The notes beneath the pieces were generated by a model, which was not told the origin of the DNA, searched no databases, and saw nothing but the letters and a program-made list of their open reading frames with translations. Both the position numbers and the translations under genes were made by a program. Of a stretch of DNA of 64,000 nucleotides, positions 17,158 to 25,733 are shown piece by piece; within the stretch, counting starts at the first letter, position 1; the number at the start of each line of letters is the position of its first letter. The stretch spans positions 868,001 to 932,000 of the forward strand of contig NZ_AP025698.1 of NCBI RefSeq assembly GCF_023167465.1, written 5' to 3'. This DNA comes from Methanothermobacter tenebrarum. GTDB lineage: Archaea > Methanobacteriota > Methanobacteria > Methanobacteriales > DSM-23052.

Positions 17158-18945
17158 TCAGAAGGCGTCACCGCCCCCGCCCATGTCACCGCCTCCAATA
17201 TCTCCAATATCTCCAGTATCTCCTACAGTCTCATCAAATTCGATTTCAGTCGCTGTGCTCATACCTGTGGCTAAAGCACTGCTCAACAGTGCATATCCCC
17301 CATAATCGTGGAATACGTACATGTCATTTTCTTCTAGTTCTTGTTGTGGTAATTGGAATTTCATGGCTTTTATAACATTATCCGCTATCCCCAGGGCTGT
17401 TGCATAGACTAGATACTTGTTCCAGATTTCAACGGACTCTGGGGGGTACTCTTTTATCAAACTGAAATCTTTAAGGTATTTTTTGAAATTTTTCCATTTT
17501 TCAATGTGTTCTCTGCCCTCGCGTGTCCAATGTCCTGGTATATCCTCTGGTAGCAATATTGCTATTATTGAAGTTATCGCTAGTAATATTGACGCGAAAA
17601 ATGGTAATCTTGCAAGTGGATCCTGTATTGTTAAAAAGGCTACTATAATGGCTAATGCCACCCCTATGAAACCAAAGACTTTCATATATTTTGCACCTTT
17701 GTTTATGAATATCCTCCCTATTTTTTCTTTGTTTAAAAATTTAGTTTTGATGCTATTCTTCCACTTGTCATAGACATCTTTAAAGTATCGGGCGTGACGT
17801 TTTTTTGATAGTTTCTTTGGGATTTCATCTAATTCTATTAGGTCACCTTTTTTGAATCTTCTTAGAAACCTCATCACATACATTTCAAAGTCTTCTAGAC
17901 CCTTTTCCTTGTTGATTTTTAAAAATACTCTTTTAGTTTTCCCTTTTGTCCTGGTTTCTACTTTAAGATAGTTTCTATTTATTAAATCCATTATTGTGGC
18001 TTTGAATCCATTCATGTCAGGTTCGCCCACGCCTTTAAACACCTTAGAAGTGTATATGGCGTTTACTACCGCTGGCGGGTCATCGTATGGTATCTCATGT
18101 TCATAATCTGCCCTGTAGTCTATTTTCGGTTCTCTACCATACTTTAGGTATATCAGTAAAGGAGTGAAGCTAGCTATGAGTAATAAGATCCCGGTAAGGG
18201 AATACAAAATGTTTTTGAATGCTAGTTCTTCCTGGTATTTCTCTTGTTTGCCCTCTATTATAGCTAATGCATCCTGGTTTATGATTGTCCCATTGGCTGG
18301 ATTAGCCGCGAAATATTCTTTCGGTATGACCATTTCAACTTCAAAGAACTGACCAGCCGGTATGGTGTCGGCAGTGACCTCTAGTGTATTTCCTCGCCAT
18401 TTAGAATCTTTCACATAATATGGTGGATTTAACCAATACTTTACTCCATCTTTTCTTGGAAGGTGTATCCTAGTGTTGACCTGGCCTATGGGGACTTTCC
18501 ATCCTTCACCGATTATCTTGTAATGGAGTTCTGTTATGTCATTGTAAAATCTTAGTACGTTTATCGCATTATATTCAAAAGTAACATTCACTCTTTGATC
18601 TGTGATCGGCTTTGTTAACCTTGGATCTGAATATAAATAGACTTTGATGTTTTGGATGTTATTTTCCTTTTCCACCTCACAGGATCCTACGTATGCACCA
18701 TCAGCGGATACATTCAAGTTTTGGATGGCTTGACTGCCTCGAAGTGGTATTTCACGGGTTATTCCATTCCAAGTCCCATTGAATGAGTAATGTATTGTTT
18801 CTTTAACATGTATTGTCCCATCTTCTTTTAGGAAAAGTTCTGTGTCTATTGCTTGTATGGAATAACTCCTCTCTTGTATGAATGTAAAGGCCACTATAAT
18901 TGCGCATAAAGCAGCCGTTATTATTATCAGGTTCCTTATTTTCAT
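17158..18945 (-). CDS. DUF2207-family membrane protein
   Basis: About 595 residues. A signal-anchor helix (IIITAALCAIIVAFTFI) is followed by the N-terminal DUF2207 extracellular domain with EDGTIHVKETIHYSFNGTW and ITREIPLRG, its strongest signature. A second transmembrane segment (LYSLTGILLLIASFTPLLI) comes next. The C-terminal soluble part contains DPPAVVNAIYTSKVF, another hydrophobic pair near residues 415-460, and a Gly-rich tail ending GGGDMGGGGDAF, typical of the family. The function is unknown; it usually pairs with LemA. Here it follows the LemA gene by 10 bases on the same strand, with SD GGGGAT before the ATG. Confidence 0.88.
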   Translation of the reverse strand: MKIRNLIIITAALCAIIVAFTFIQERSYSIQAIDTELFLKEDGTIHVKETIHYSFNGTWNGITREIPLRGSQAIQNLNVSADGAYVGSCEVEKENNIQNIKVYLYSDPRLTKPITDQRVNVTFEYNAINVLRFYNDITELHYKIIGEGWKVPIGQVNTRIHLPRKDGVKYWLNPPYYVKDSKWRGNTLEVTADTIPAGQFFEVEMVIPKEYFAANPANGTIINQDALAIIEGKQEKYQEELAFKNILYSLTGILLLIASFTPLLIYLKYGREPKIDYRADYEHEIPYDDPPAVVNAIYTSKVFKGVGEPDMNGFKATIMDLINRNYLKVETRTKGKTKRVFLKINKEKGLEDFEMYVMRFLRRFKKGDLIELDEIPKKLSKKRHARYFKDVYDKWKNSIKTKFLNKEKIGRIFINKGAKYMKVFGFIGVALAIIVAFLTIQDPLARLPFFASILLAITSIIAILLPEDIPGHWTREGREHIEKWKNFKKYLKDFSLIKEYPPESVEIWNKYLVYATALGIADNVIKAMKFQLPQQELEENDMYVFHDYGGYALLSSALATGMSTATEIEFDETVGDTGDIGDIGGGDMGGGGDAF

Positions 18946-18955
18946 TATATATCCC

Positions 18956-19519
18956 CTAAAATTTGACTTCTGGCACTTCTCGGGTACTTTCTTCTACTTG
19001 GAAGAATTCAGCCTCCTTAAAATTAAAAATAGAAGCGATTAAATTGCTTGGGATCATCTGACATTTATTATTGTACATTAGTACCGTATCATTATAGAAT
19101 TGGCGTGAATAGGCTATCTTATCCTCTAGTCCTTCTAGTTGTCCTTGTAATTCCAGGAAGTTTTCATTGGCCTTAAGATCAGGATAATCCTCTGCGACAG
19201 CGAACAAACTCTTCAAGGCACTGGTCAACATGTTATCGGCCTTTTCAACCTCCCTAACACTCTCAGCATCCATCAGAGCACTCCTAACCTTGGTAACATT
19301 TTCTAGTACACTTTTTTCATGCTTTGCATAACCTTTAACAGCCTCCACAAGATTGGGTACTAAATCCGCTCTCCGTTTAAGCTGGACATCTATCTGCGAC
19401 CAAGCATTTTCAACCCTATTTCTAAACTGCACAAGGCTATTATATAAATATACAAAGTACACTAACAACAAAAATATAATAAGAACAATTATCATTGCAA
19501 ATAACATTCCAAAGCCCAT
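18956..19519 (-). CDS. LemA family protein
   Basis: 187 residues. One N-terminal transmembrane helix (LFAMIIVLIIFLLLVYFVYLYNSLV) precedes the LemA helical domain: NRVENAWSQIDVQLKRRADLVPNL, VKGYAKHE, FLELQGQLEGLEDKIAYSRQFYND. The helical bundle probably faces the cytoplasm, as in other LemA proteins. It is the first gene of a two-gene operon with the DUF2207 protein. GGGGGGAAATTAG before the ATG supports this start. Members of this pair are widespread in envelope stress and surface contexts, but their molecular role is not established. Confidence 0.9.
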   Translation of the reverse strand: MGFGMLFAMIIVLIIFLLLVYFVYLYNSLVQFRNRVENAWSQIDVQLKRRADLVPNLVEAVKGYAKHEKSVLENVTKVRSALMDAESVREVEKADNMLTSALKSLFAVAEDYPDLKANENFLELQGQLEGLEDKIAYSRQFYNDTVLMYNNKCQMIPSNLIASIFNFKEAEFFQVEESTREVPEVKF

Positions 19520-19745
19520 CTAATTTCCCCCCCAAAAATATAATATACTCTTTGAAAGCACCTATAAAAATATAACGGTAAGATAAAGGACACACTTTAT
19601 GGCCCTTGTTAACAAAAAATTTTGCCAAAAGCGCATCTTCTAAAGTACACATAATCTCCAACGATAACATATGATTGAAAAACCATCCAATCCCTTGCAT
19701 CCTAGAGAACTCTGAGGGAAAGGGCACCATAAGCCCCAGAAAAGG

Positions 19746-20345
19746 TGAACTACCCCTCCTTGATGGGAGGTGCTTCCTGTTTCAATGATGAGACTTGCCC
19801 AGCTACCACGGCAGGGGATGCTGAGTAGGGAGTTTCTCGTGGGCTTGGGGGCTGTCCCAGCCCCGAGTCGAGTATCCTATTAGCAGATATATAATCCCGA
19901 TATGGATCTTTGTATGTTAATCCTTTGCTTGTGCCTCTTGGGTTCACCTTCAATACTCGTTTACCAGCATTTTCAGCTTTGTAAGCGAGCATGTCGGAGG
20001 AATTTTCCCCATGAGGCGTCTTGGATCTTCTTGCTAAGTCGGCGGTTCCTGACCATGTTCTTTATGTTCAGGTTTTCAACACAGATAAATATCATTTGAT
20101 GTAGAATTTTGAGAGTTTGAAGGTCGTCTCTTTGATTTTTAAGTTTTTCATGGGCCCTTGCAAGTTTTATTCTTGCTTTCTCATAGTTTTTTGAACCTTT
20201 CTTTTTCCTTGAAAGATTCTTTTGCAGGATCTTTATTTTCTTAAGGGTTTTTTCATAGAGTTTTGGATTTTCTATTTGTCTTCCTTCACTATCAGTCAAG
20301 AAGTATTTTATCCCTACATCTATACCAATGATATTTCAGGAATTT
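19746..20345 (-). pseudogene. Degenerate TnpB (IS200/IS605 OrfB) transposase remnant
   Basis: Decayed TnpB. The remnant begins without an N-terminus at NIIGIDVGIKYFLTDSEG (the first catalytic Asp region). It continues in frame through a Lys-rich helical stretch (KIKILQKNLSRKKKGSKNYEKARIKL) to about 19973, then shifts frame. It resumes as YKAENAGKRVLKVNPRGTSKGLTYKDPYRDY through to SLKQEAPPIKEG at 19750. The zinc-ribbon Cys pairs are absent, as in a TnpB subgroup ending in VAGQVxxLKQEAP. No intact TnpA or TnpB is nearby, so the element cannot move alone. The far end near 19740 reads GGGTAGTTCAC, typical of the right end of such elements. Confidence 0.72.
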
Positions 20346-20693
20346 CGGCGCGAAACATGCTCGAAAAACTACTGGGGACAGTTGACACTACAATGATGTT
20401 CTCAACACCTTATAGGACTACTGAAACGGGAGCATGTCTCTATAGTCTGATGTCAAATATTTATGTTGCCTTAGCTTCCTAAACAAATAAAAATAAGAGA
20501 TCAGCTTTCATCCCAGCTTTCCATCAATAAGGATCAAATTTAAATATTTTCTATAACAAACCTACTTATCAGACTCACTATCCAAAAGCGTACTCTGAAA
20601 AATAGATAGGATCATATAAACCTCCCCTACCATCACCACAGACTTTAACATCCCAATTCAATTTTTTTTTGACCTGAAACGGGGGGTTACAAT
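20346..20693. other. AT-rich flank of the IS605 remnant
   Basis: No gene. The first part looks like the truncated 5' flank of the TnpB element. AT-rich TATA-like sequences occur near 20536-20548 and 20613. GGGGGGT at 20681-20687 is the SD of the next gene. Confidence 0.35.
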
Positions 20694-22184
20694 TTGTCTA
20701 AGAAGTATAAATTACTAAAGACTTTGACGATTAGAGAACTTAAAGAAATTTGTAGACGTTATGGTTTAAGGGGCTATTCTAAACTCAGACAAAAAGAACT
20801 AGCTCATTTTGTGGCTAAAAGTCTAGATTTATCTACAGAAGAAATAGAAAAGTTAGTTAGCAGTTTTTGGGATGATAGACTCATATCCAAGGTGAAAGAT
20901 GCTGAAGACTACTTTTTAATGGACAATGTTGAAATAGAATATTTTGATGAAGATTTTATAAAAGCTCAACTTGGAAGGCACGAAGTTAAAATCATCAATC
21001 TTGGAAAAAAAGATTTTAGGTACTATTGTGACTGCGATGATTATAAATACCAGGTCAAAAGGGGGAAATATCCATTTTGTAAACACTATTCTGCAGTAAT
21101 CGCTAAATTAATATATGAAGGTAAATTAGATGTTAAAAAGACACAACCTAATTTCATTTCCGGTAAAGTCTTAGATTCCTTGGAGGAGATAGTTGAAAAT
21201 AGAAGAAGAGAAGATGGTATAATAATGCCACTGGGCAGAGATATTGAAAACAGCCTAAAAAATATTAAAAAAGATTTAGTCGAAATTTCTAAACAAAACG
21301 AGGAACTTGCCAGAAAAAAATATCATGAGCCCCCAGAAAAGGTCTTTGAATATTTGGTTGACCAAGCATTCCAGCTCCTAGAATATGAAACCATAACACA
21401 AAGGAGAGAGCAAGGATGGGACCTCCTAGTTATCGGCACCTACGCCCCAAAACCCTACATTGCAGTAGTGGAATGTAAAACAGCTAAATCAGGAATATAC
21501 GACCATCTACTTCATAACCCCAATTATTTGATTCGCTTGAAAAATTATTGCATAGAGATGTGCAAAGAAAAACTAATAGGCGGATTCAAAGATTATGTAA
21601 AGTATATGGTGATCGTAGCACCTGATTTCCCCGAGGAAATAGTTAAATTCCAGTCCCAGTTTAAACAAATGACAGGAGGCATCGAACTTTCATTTTTACC
21701 CGCCCCAACATTACTTTACATGGTGGAAAAATATCGGGAAAATCCAATATTAACCCATTATATATCAGAATCCATCTTTAAACGTGGCGGGATAATTAAA
21801 AATGATGACGTTGACAAACTATTCTCAAAATCAGAGGAACACATACAAAGTATAATCGAAGATGTGAGAGACTCCCTAAGATACCATATGAATGAAGTGT
21901 GCCAACGCCACACAGACGCTTGTTATATCAAAATAGATGATACATTCCTAAAAAGGATCATAGACAAAATAATATCCACTCTAGACCCCTATCTACTCAA
22001 ACAGGGAAAAGACGGGGTCACAGGCATGAAAACTATCAACATAAAACACGATTACTACAAATTATGGGAAAAAGTTTTAAATGCAGTAATCGAAGACTTT
22101 ACAGAGAGGCTCAAAGAACAATCAACACTCCAAATCAAAAAATCAGACCTAAAAGAAAACATAATCAAACAACTAGGAATCTAA
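20694..22184 (+). CDS. Rho-N/SAP-like + SWIM zinc finger + PD-(D/E)XK nuclease candidate
   Basis: 496 residues, three modules. Residues ~5-45 (LLKTLTIRELKEICRRYGL, then a Lys-rich helix) match a Rho-N/SAP-type helix-extension-helix. Residues ~110-145 contain YCDCDDYKYQVKRGKYPFCKH, a SWIM zinc finger (CxCx..CxH). From ~220 a restriction-endonuclease-like domain is seen: helix FEYLVDQAFQLLEYETI, then REQGWDLLVIG (Asp), then YIAVVECKTAKSGIYDH (E-x-K), then KYMVIVAPDF. The D/ECK spacing and KTAKSG are like the FokI cleavage domain. It is probably a DNA- or RNA-targeting nuclease, in a defence or mobile-element role (inference). TTG 20694 has GGGGGGT just upstream. AT-rich codons and the neighbouring TnpB remnant suggest transfer. 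Confidence 0.72.
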   Translation: MSKKYKLLKTLTIRELKEICRRYGLRGYSKLRQKELAHFVAKSLDLSTEEIEKLVSSFWDDRLISKVKDAEDYFLMDNVEIEYFDEDFIKAQLGRHEVKIINLGKKDFRYYCDCDDYKYQVKRGKYPFCKHYSAVIAKLIYEGKLDVKKTQPNFISGKVLDSLEEIVENRRREDGIIMPLGRDIENSLKNIKKDLVEISKQNEELARKKYHEPPEKVFEYLVDQAFQLLEYETITQRREQGWDLLVIGTYAPKPYIAVVECKTAKSGIYDHLLHNPNYLIRLKNYCIEMCKEKLIGGFKDYVKYMVIVAPDFPEEIVKFQSQFKQMTGGIELSFLPAPTLLYMVEKYRENPILTHYISESIFKRGGIIKNDDVDKLFSKSEEHIQSIIEDVRDSLRYHMNEVCQRHTDACYIKIDDTFLKRIIDKIISTLDPYLLKQGKDGVTGMKTINIKHDYYKLWEKVLNAVIEDFTERLKEQSTLQIKKSDLKENIIKQLGI

Positions 22185-22235
22185 AACTTTATAGGGAAAC
22201 TTATCTTCCCACCCATATAGAATTAAAATTTCTGT

Positions 22236-23135
22236 TTACTGTGTATCTCTTTGTGCGCTGGTTGCGGCTATCGCACCCTCAGCACATGCTGTAATCCACT
22301 GATTCAAGCCACCTGTTATATCACCTGCTGCATAAACACCCTCTACACTCGTTCTCTGTTGTTTGTCAGTTATTATGTAACCGGCCTTGTCTAATTTGAC
22401 TCCGAGGTCTTGTGCGAGTTTGTTTATTGGTTCTTCCCCTATCGCTATGAATATCCCATCAACCTTTATTGTTTCTGTTTGGCCGGTTTTTCTATTTTCT
22501 AGTACGGCCTTTTGGACTTTCCCTTTTCCCTTGATTTCTTTTAGGGTGGTGTTCCATATTATGGGGATTTTCAGTTTCTTTGCCCGGTCTTGTAGGTATT
22601 TTTGGGCTCTTAACTCGTCTCTCCTGTGCACTATCGAAGGCTTGCATCCGATCTGTTTTAGGAATATTGCCTCCTGGACTGCGCTGTTTCCCCCGCCGAT
22701 TACTAGGATTTCCTTGCCTTTGTAGAGTGGTCCGTCGCATGTTGCACAGTATGATACTCCCCGGCCTAGGAATTCCTTTTCTCCCGGGATTTTTAGTCTT
22801 CTGTGTCGTGTGCCAGTGGCTAATATTATTGTCCGGGTTGTGTAGGTGTCTTTTTTTGTCTCTACTGTAAATTTCATGTTCTCTTTTTTGATTTTGATGA
22901 CCTCTTCTAATTCTTTGAGTTCGACGAGTTTTGTTGCCTGTTTTTTTATTTTTTGTATGAGTTCTTGTCCTTGTATTTTTTCATAGCCGGGGTAGTTTTC
23001 CATTAATGGTACTTCTAGTCCTTTGCCACCTGCTATATTCTTTTCGAGTATGAGTGTTTTGCTCCCTTGTCTTCCAGCATATATACCGGCCGTTAACCCG
23101 GCTGGTCCGGCTCCTATTATTATTATGTCATACAT
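22236..23135 (-). CDS. trxB: Thioredoxin-disulfide reductase
   Basis: 299-residue low-molecular-weight thioredoxin reductase. It has the FAD-binding GAGPAGLTAGIYAGRQG, the redox-active SYCATCDGP (CxxC), the second dinucleotide-binding GGGNSAVQEA, and the GVYAAGDITGG signature. The NADPH-discriminating region reads HRRDELRAQ, which keeps the two Arg residues after His as in NADPH-dependent enzymes. Some methanogen relatives use coenzyme F420 instead, so the donor is not settled. It reduces thioredoxin in the cytoplasm to control enzyme thiols. It converges with the nuclease gene and is followed by two tRNAs on the other strand. Confidence 0.92.
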   Translation of the reverse strand: MYDIIIIGAGPAGLTAGIYAGRQGSKTLILEKNIAGGKGLEVPLMENYPGYEKIQGQELIQKIKKQATKLVELKELEEVIKIKKENMKFTVETKKDTYTTRTIILATGTRHRRLKIPGEKEFLGRGVSYCATCDGPLYKGKEILVIGGGNSAVQEAIFLKQIGCKPSIVHRRDELRAQKYLQDRAKKLKIPIIWNTTLKEIKGKGKVQKAVLENRKTGQTETIKVDGIFIAIGEEPINKLAQDLGVKLDKAGYIITDKQQRTSVEGVYAAGDITGGLNQWITACAEGAIAATSAQRDTQ

Positions 23136-23187
23136 CGGGTGTGGCTCCCGAAAATTTTATAAATATTTTTATAGATAGTATTGTATT

Positions 23188-23262
23188 GCTCCGATAGTGT
23201 AGTCCGGCCAATCATCTCGGCCTCTCGAGCCGAGGACCCGGGTTCAAATCCCGGTCGGAGCA
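23188..23262 (+). tRNA. tRNA-Glu (anticodon CTC)
   Basis: Complete cloverleaf of 75 bases. Acceptor stem GCTCCGA/TCGGAGC with discriminator A; D-arm with GTCCGGCC; anticodon stem TCGGC/GCCGA with loop CTCTCGA (anticodon CTC, U33 present); T-arm CCGGG/CCCGG with TTCAAAT loop. No intron. CCA is not encoded. An AT-rich TATA-like stretch lies about 20-25 bases upstream. Confidence 0.93.
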
Positions 23263-23270
23263 CTCATTTT

Positions 23271-23344
23271 GCGGCGTTGGTCCAGCCTGGTTAAGACACT
23301 GGCCCCCCAAGCCAGTGACCCGGGTTCAAATCCCGGACGCCGCA
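23271..23344 (+). tRNA. tRNA-Gly (anticodon CCC) with C33
   Basis: Complete cloverleaf of 74 bases, 8 bases after tRNA-Glu, so probably one transcript. Acceptor GCGGCGT/ACGCCGC plus A; anticodon stem CTGGC/GCCAG with loop CCCCCAA, giving anticodon CCC and a C where the nearly universal U33 should be. T-arm identical to that of tRNA-Glu. No intron, no encoded CCA. Confidence 0.88.
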
Positions 23345-23346
23345 TT

Positions 23347-23943
23347 TTATAATATTGCGAGTTCTCCGGCTGATGTTATTTCGAGTTTGTCCTGGGCTAT
23401 GAATCCCATGTTCCTTAATTCTCGGATGTGGTTGTAGGTCATGCCACGGCTTATCCCAAGCTTCAGGGCTAAATTCTTTACTGAGGTTTCTCCCTTTTTG
23501 AGTTCTTCTAGTACTTTCTTTTTTGTTTTTGATATTCCAAAGCTTAGTATGGGCAAGTCTATTATTTCTCCTTCTTCTTCTGTTACGTAGGCTATTCTTT
23601 GGACGTCATTGTTCCTGGCGTAGCATCCAAATAATACTCCCAGTGCTTGTGTTTTTCTTCCGCCGCTTATGTTTACTACGACTTTTCTCCCGTTTGCTCT
23701 TTCTTCGTCTATGGTGTCTACCGTGTCCTTAGCTATCTGGACCACATCATAGAGGCTTGTTTCTTTTATCTTGACCTCTAGGAAGTTTCCTAGCGTGTCC
23801 TCTATGATCTTTTGTACTTGTTCTTTTTCTTTAGGTGGTTCTTCTTCCATTATTAATACGACTTTTTTGGGTGAGAATTGTGTTATGCAAATCATTACAG
23901 GTTCTATAGAATATACCGTGGATATTAGGGTTGTTTCCATCAA
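23347..23943 (-). CDS. csa3: Csa3-like CARF-wHTH regulator
   Basis: 198 residues in two parts. The N-terminal CARF-type Rossmann domain has VVVNISGGRKTQALGVLFG (the ligand-binding loop), preceded by a conserved strand and helix around VQIAKDTVDTID. The C-terminal winged helix (~145-198) reads VLEELKKGETSVKNLALKL then GMTYNHIRELRNMGFI. Csa3 proteins sense cyclic oligonucleotides and regulate CRISPR or other genes. No cas gene or CRISPR array is nearby; the only repeat pair is 35 kb away (59138-59234). A TTG/ATG start near 23940-23943 with GGGAG upstream is used. Its end is 2 bases from tRNA-Gly on the other strand. Confidence 0.82.
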   Translation of the reverse strand: MMETTLISTVYSIEPVMICITQFSPKKVVLIMEEEPPKEKEQVQKIIEDTLGNFLEVKIKETSLYDVVQIAKDTVDTIDEERANGRKVVVNISGGRKTQALGVLFGCYARNNDVQRIAYVTEEEGEIIDLPILSFGISKTKKKVLEELKKGETSVKNLALKLGISRGMTYNHIRELRNMGFIAQDKLEITSAGELAIL

Positions 23944-24128
23944 TTACCAACTCCCTACTATTCGGCTACCCCCCTGGGGTGAAGATTCTTATTCTGTGTG
24001 GGGGGTTTCCTCCTTTTATTATTATAGGCGGATGGTTATTATATTACTTGCCTTTGTTCAATATTTAAATTTATTCCATAATAGAAAGGATTATTTAGAT
24101 AATTATCAGATCCCAGTGTGGTGGTTTT

Positions 24129-25664
24129 TTGGTGGGTGAGTTTGAGGCTTGGACAAGTGATGATGGTCTCTTCCTTTATAGGCTACGGGTTTATGTACCT
24201 GATAGGCCCGGTTCCCTGGCTAGGATTGCTGGTTATTTCGCAGATCATGGTGTTAACATATCATATTTTTATTATAATCGGTCTGAGCATCCTAATCGTG
24301 TCATTGTCGAGGGGAAGTCTAGGGTGGATGTTCTCCACTATGATGATCTTGTCCAGGAAGGGTTCTTTAGGGAGTTATTTGAGGAAAACCTTGAGATCAT
24401 GAAACTTGATAATATCCTTAAGGTTTCTGTTTATCTTGAGAATAAACCCGGGACCCTGGCAGATTTTGCAAGGGTACTAGGAGAGTATGGTGTCAACGTC
24501 ACCTACATGGCCTATAATGAGCTGATATCAGAAAACAAGGCAGAGATGGCATTCTATGTCAAGGACTCCAAACAGATCCAGGAACTTGCCAGGAAATTAA
24601 ACGAACTTGGTTATCACTACAATTTAGAGTACACAGGAGCCGATGAGGAGAAAACCAATATGATGATCGGCTTGAACCTTATTGAAAGGTTCTTTCTCAA
24701 ACTTAGGGAACTCCTAGATGATGAGGAGGTTAATAAGGTGAAAGAGCTTGTTAACACTTCAAAGAGGCTATCCGATACTCTTATTGGTTTTAACCGGGAG
24801 GCTGGACGCAACCTGGAAGCCGGCCAAGTCCTCGGGAACATATTAGCCTTCGCAATATCATCCAGAAATCGCGTCGGTGAAAGATTCCATTATAGGAGGC
24901 TGCCCAGCCTGCCACTGGGTAAGGTATTATTACACGTTTTTAAACCCCCCACAGGTGGCAACATATACCTCCTAGAAGCTGATGAGCTTGTGATGATCGA
25001 CGGCACCTATGGCATATACTACAACGACGTGAAAAAGATGCTAAAAGAAAATAACATTGACCCCTCACAGATAACTAGGATTTATCTCTCGCATGCTGAT
25101 GCCGATCATGCCGGTCTTAGCGGATACTTCTATGAAGAGTATGGGACAAGGGTTTTCATGCACCCAGAAGCCAAGGATATCATAAGATTGGAGAATCGTG
25201 CAGCAGGCTCGAAAACACCCCTAATGGAACTTAACCATTATTTCACCATCCTCGTAAATCATTTTACAGAGTGCAAATTCCCCAAGGATTGGCAACCATA
25301 CAAAACAAAAAAGAAGGCGAAGATAGGGGCATTCCCTACAATAGACCAGTTTAGTGTTGGTGATTTGGAGTTTAAGGTTTTGGAGAGTCTCGGGGGTCAC
25401 GTGCCAGGGCAGGTATTCTTCCTATCAGAAGAAGCGGGGGTACTATTCAGTGGTGATTATCTACTCTATGTGCCAAGCTTGGGAGATGAGGAGAAAAAAT
25501 TCCTAAACATTCCAAGGTTTCTTATGACAAGTACCAACGCAAATTCAATGCTATTCAAAGAAGAAATGGAGGCATTAAAAGAGGTTGGTGAGGGGATTGA
25601 TAGGAATGGTTTGATTGTGTTACCGGGGCATGGTGATTACTATCCCATAAGACTGATCCTATAG
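24129..25664 (+). CDS. ACT-ACT-metallo-beta-lactamase fusion protein
   Basis: 511 residues. Two ACT domains: RLRVYVPDRPGSLARIAGYF from ~18 and KVSVYLENKPGTLADFARVL from ~97, each with the ligand-loop PGxLA pattern. A helical linker (~170-260) follows, then a metallo-beta-lactamase domain with IYLSHADADHAGLSGYF (HxDxDH, matching HxHxDH except for the first variant), GGHVPGQVFFLS, FSGDYLLY and LPGHGDYYP. This is a regulatory amino-acid-binding region fused to a hydrolase or oxidoreductase. I know of no characterised member with this order. The start is TTG 24129 or GTG 24132, with GGTGG upstream and a TATA-like ATATTTAAATTTA near 24060. Confidence 0.82.
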   Translation: MVGEFEAWTSDDGLFLYRLRVYVPDRPGSLARIAGYFADHGVNISYFYYNRSEHPNRVIVEGKSRVDVLHYDDLVQEGFFRELFEENLEIMKLDNILKVSVYLENKPGTLADFARVLGEYGVNVTYMAYNELISENKAEMAFYVKDSKQIQELARKLNELGYHYNLEYTGADEEKTNMMIGLNLIERFFLKLRELLDDEEVNKVKELVNTSKRLSDTLIGFNREAGRNLEAGQVLGNILAFAISSRNRVGERFHYRRLPSLPLGKVLLHVFKPPTGGNIYLLEADELVMIDGTYGIYYNDVKKMLKENNIDPSQITRIYLSHADADHAGLSGYFYEEYGTRVFMHPEAKDIIRLENRAAGSKTPLMELNHYFTILVNHFTECKFPKDWQPYKTKKKAKIGAFPTIDQFSVGDLEFKVLESLGGHVPGQVFFLSEEAGVLFSGDYLLYVPSLGDEEKKFLNIPRFLMTSTNANSMLFKEEMEALKEVGEGIDRNGLIVLPGHGDYYPIRLIL

Positions 25665-25695
25665 ACAACACCCATATCCTGAAGGGGGTTACTAT

Positions 25696-25733
25696 CCTCC
25701 ATAAGCCTATAGTGGAGGGTCTATTCTTTTTTG
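25696..25733. terminator. Hairpin between convergent genes
   Basis: CCTCCA (25696-25701) pairs with TGGAGG (25713-25718) around an 11-base loop, and the + strand continues into a T-run (25727-25732). It sits between convergent stops (25664 and 25721) and may end the ACT-MBL transcript. Confidence 0.45.

Noticed and set aside
20222..20482. 86-codon + strand ORF antisense to the TnpB remnant
   Set aside because: Shadow of the decayed transposase; no SD.
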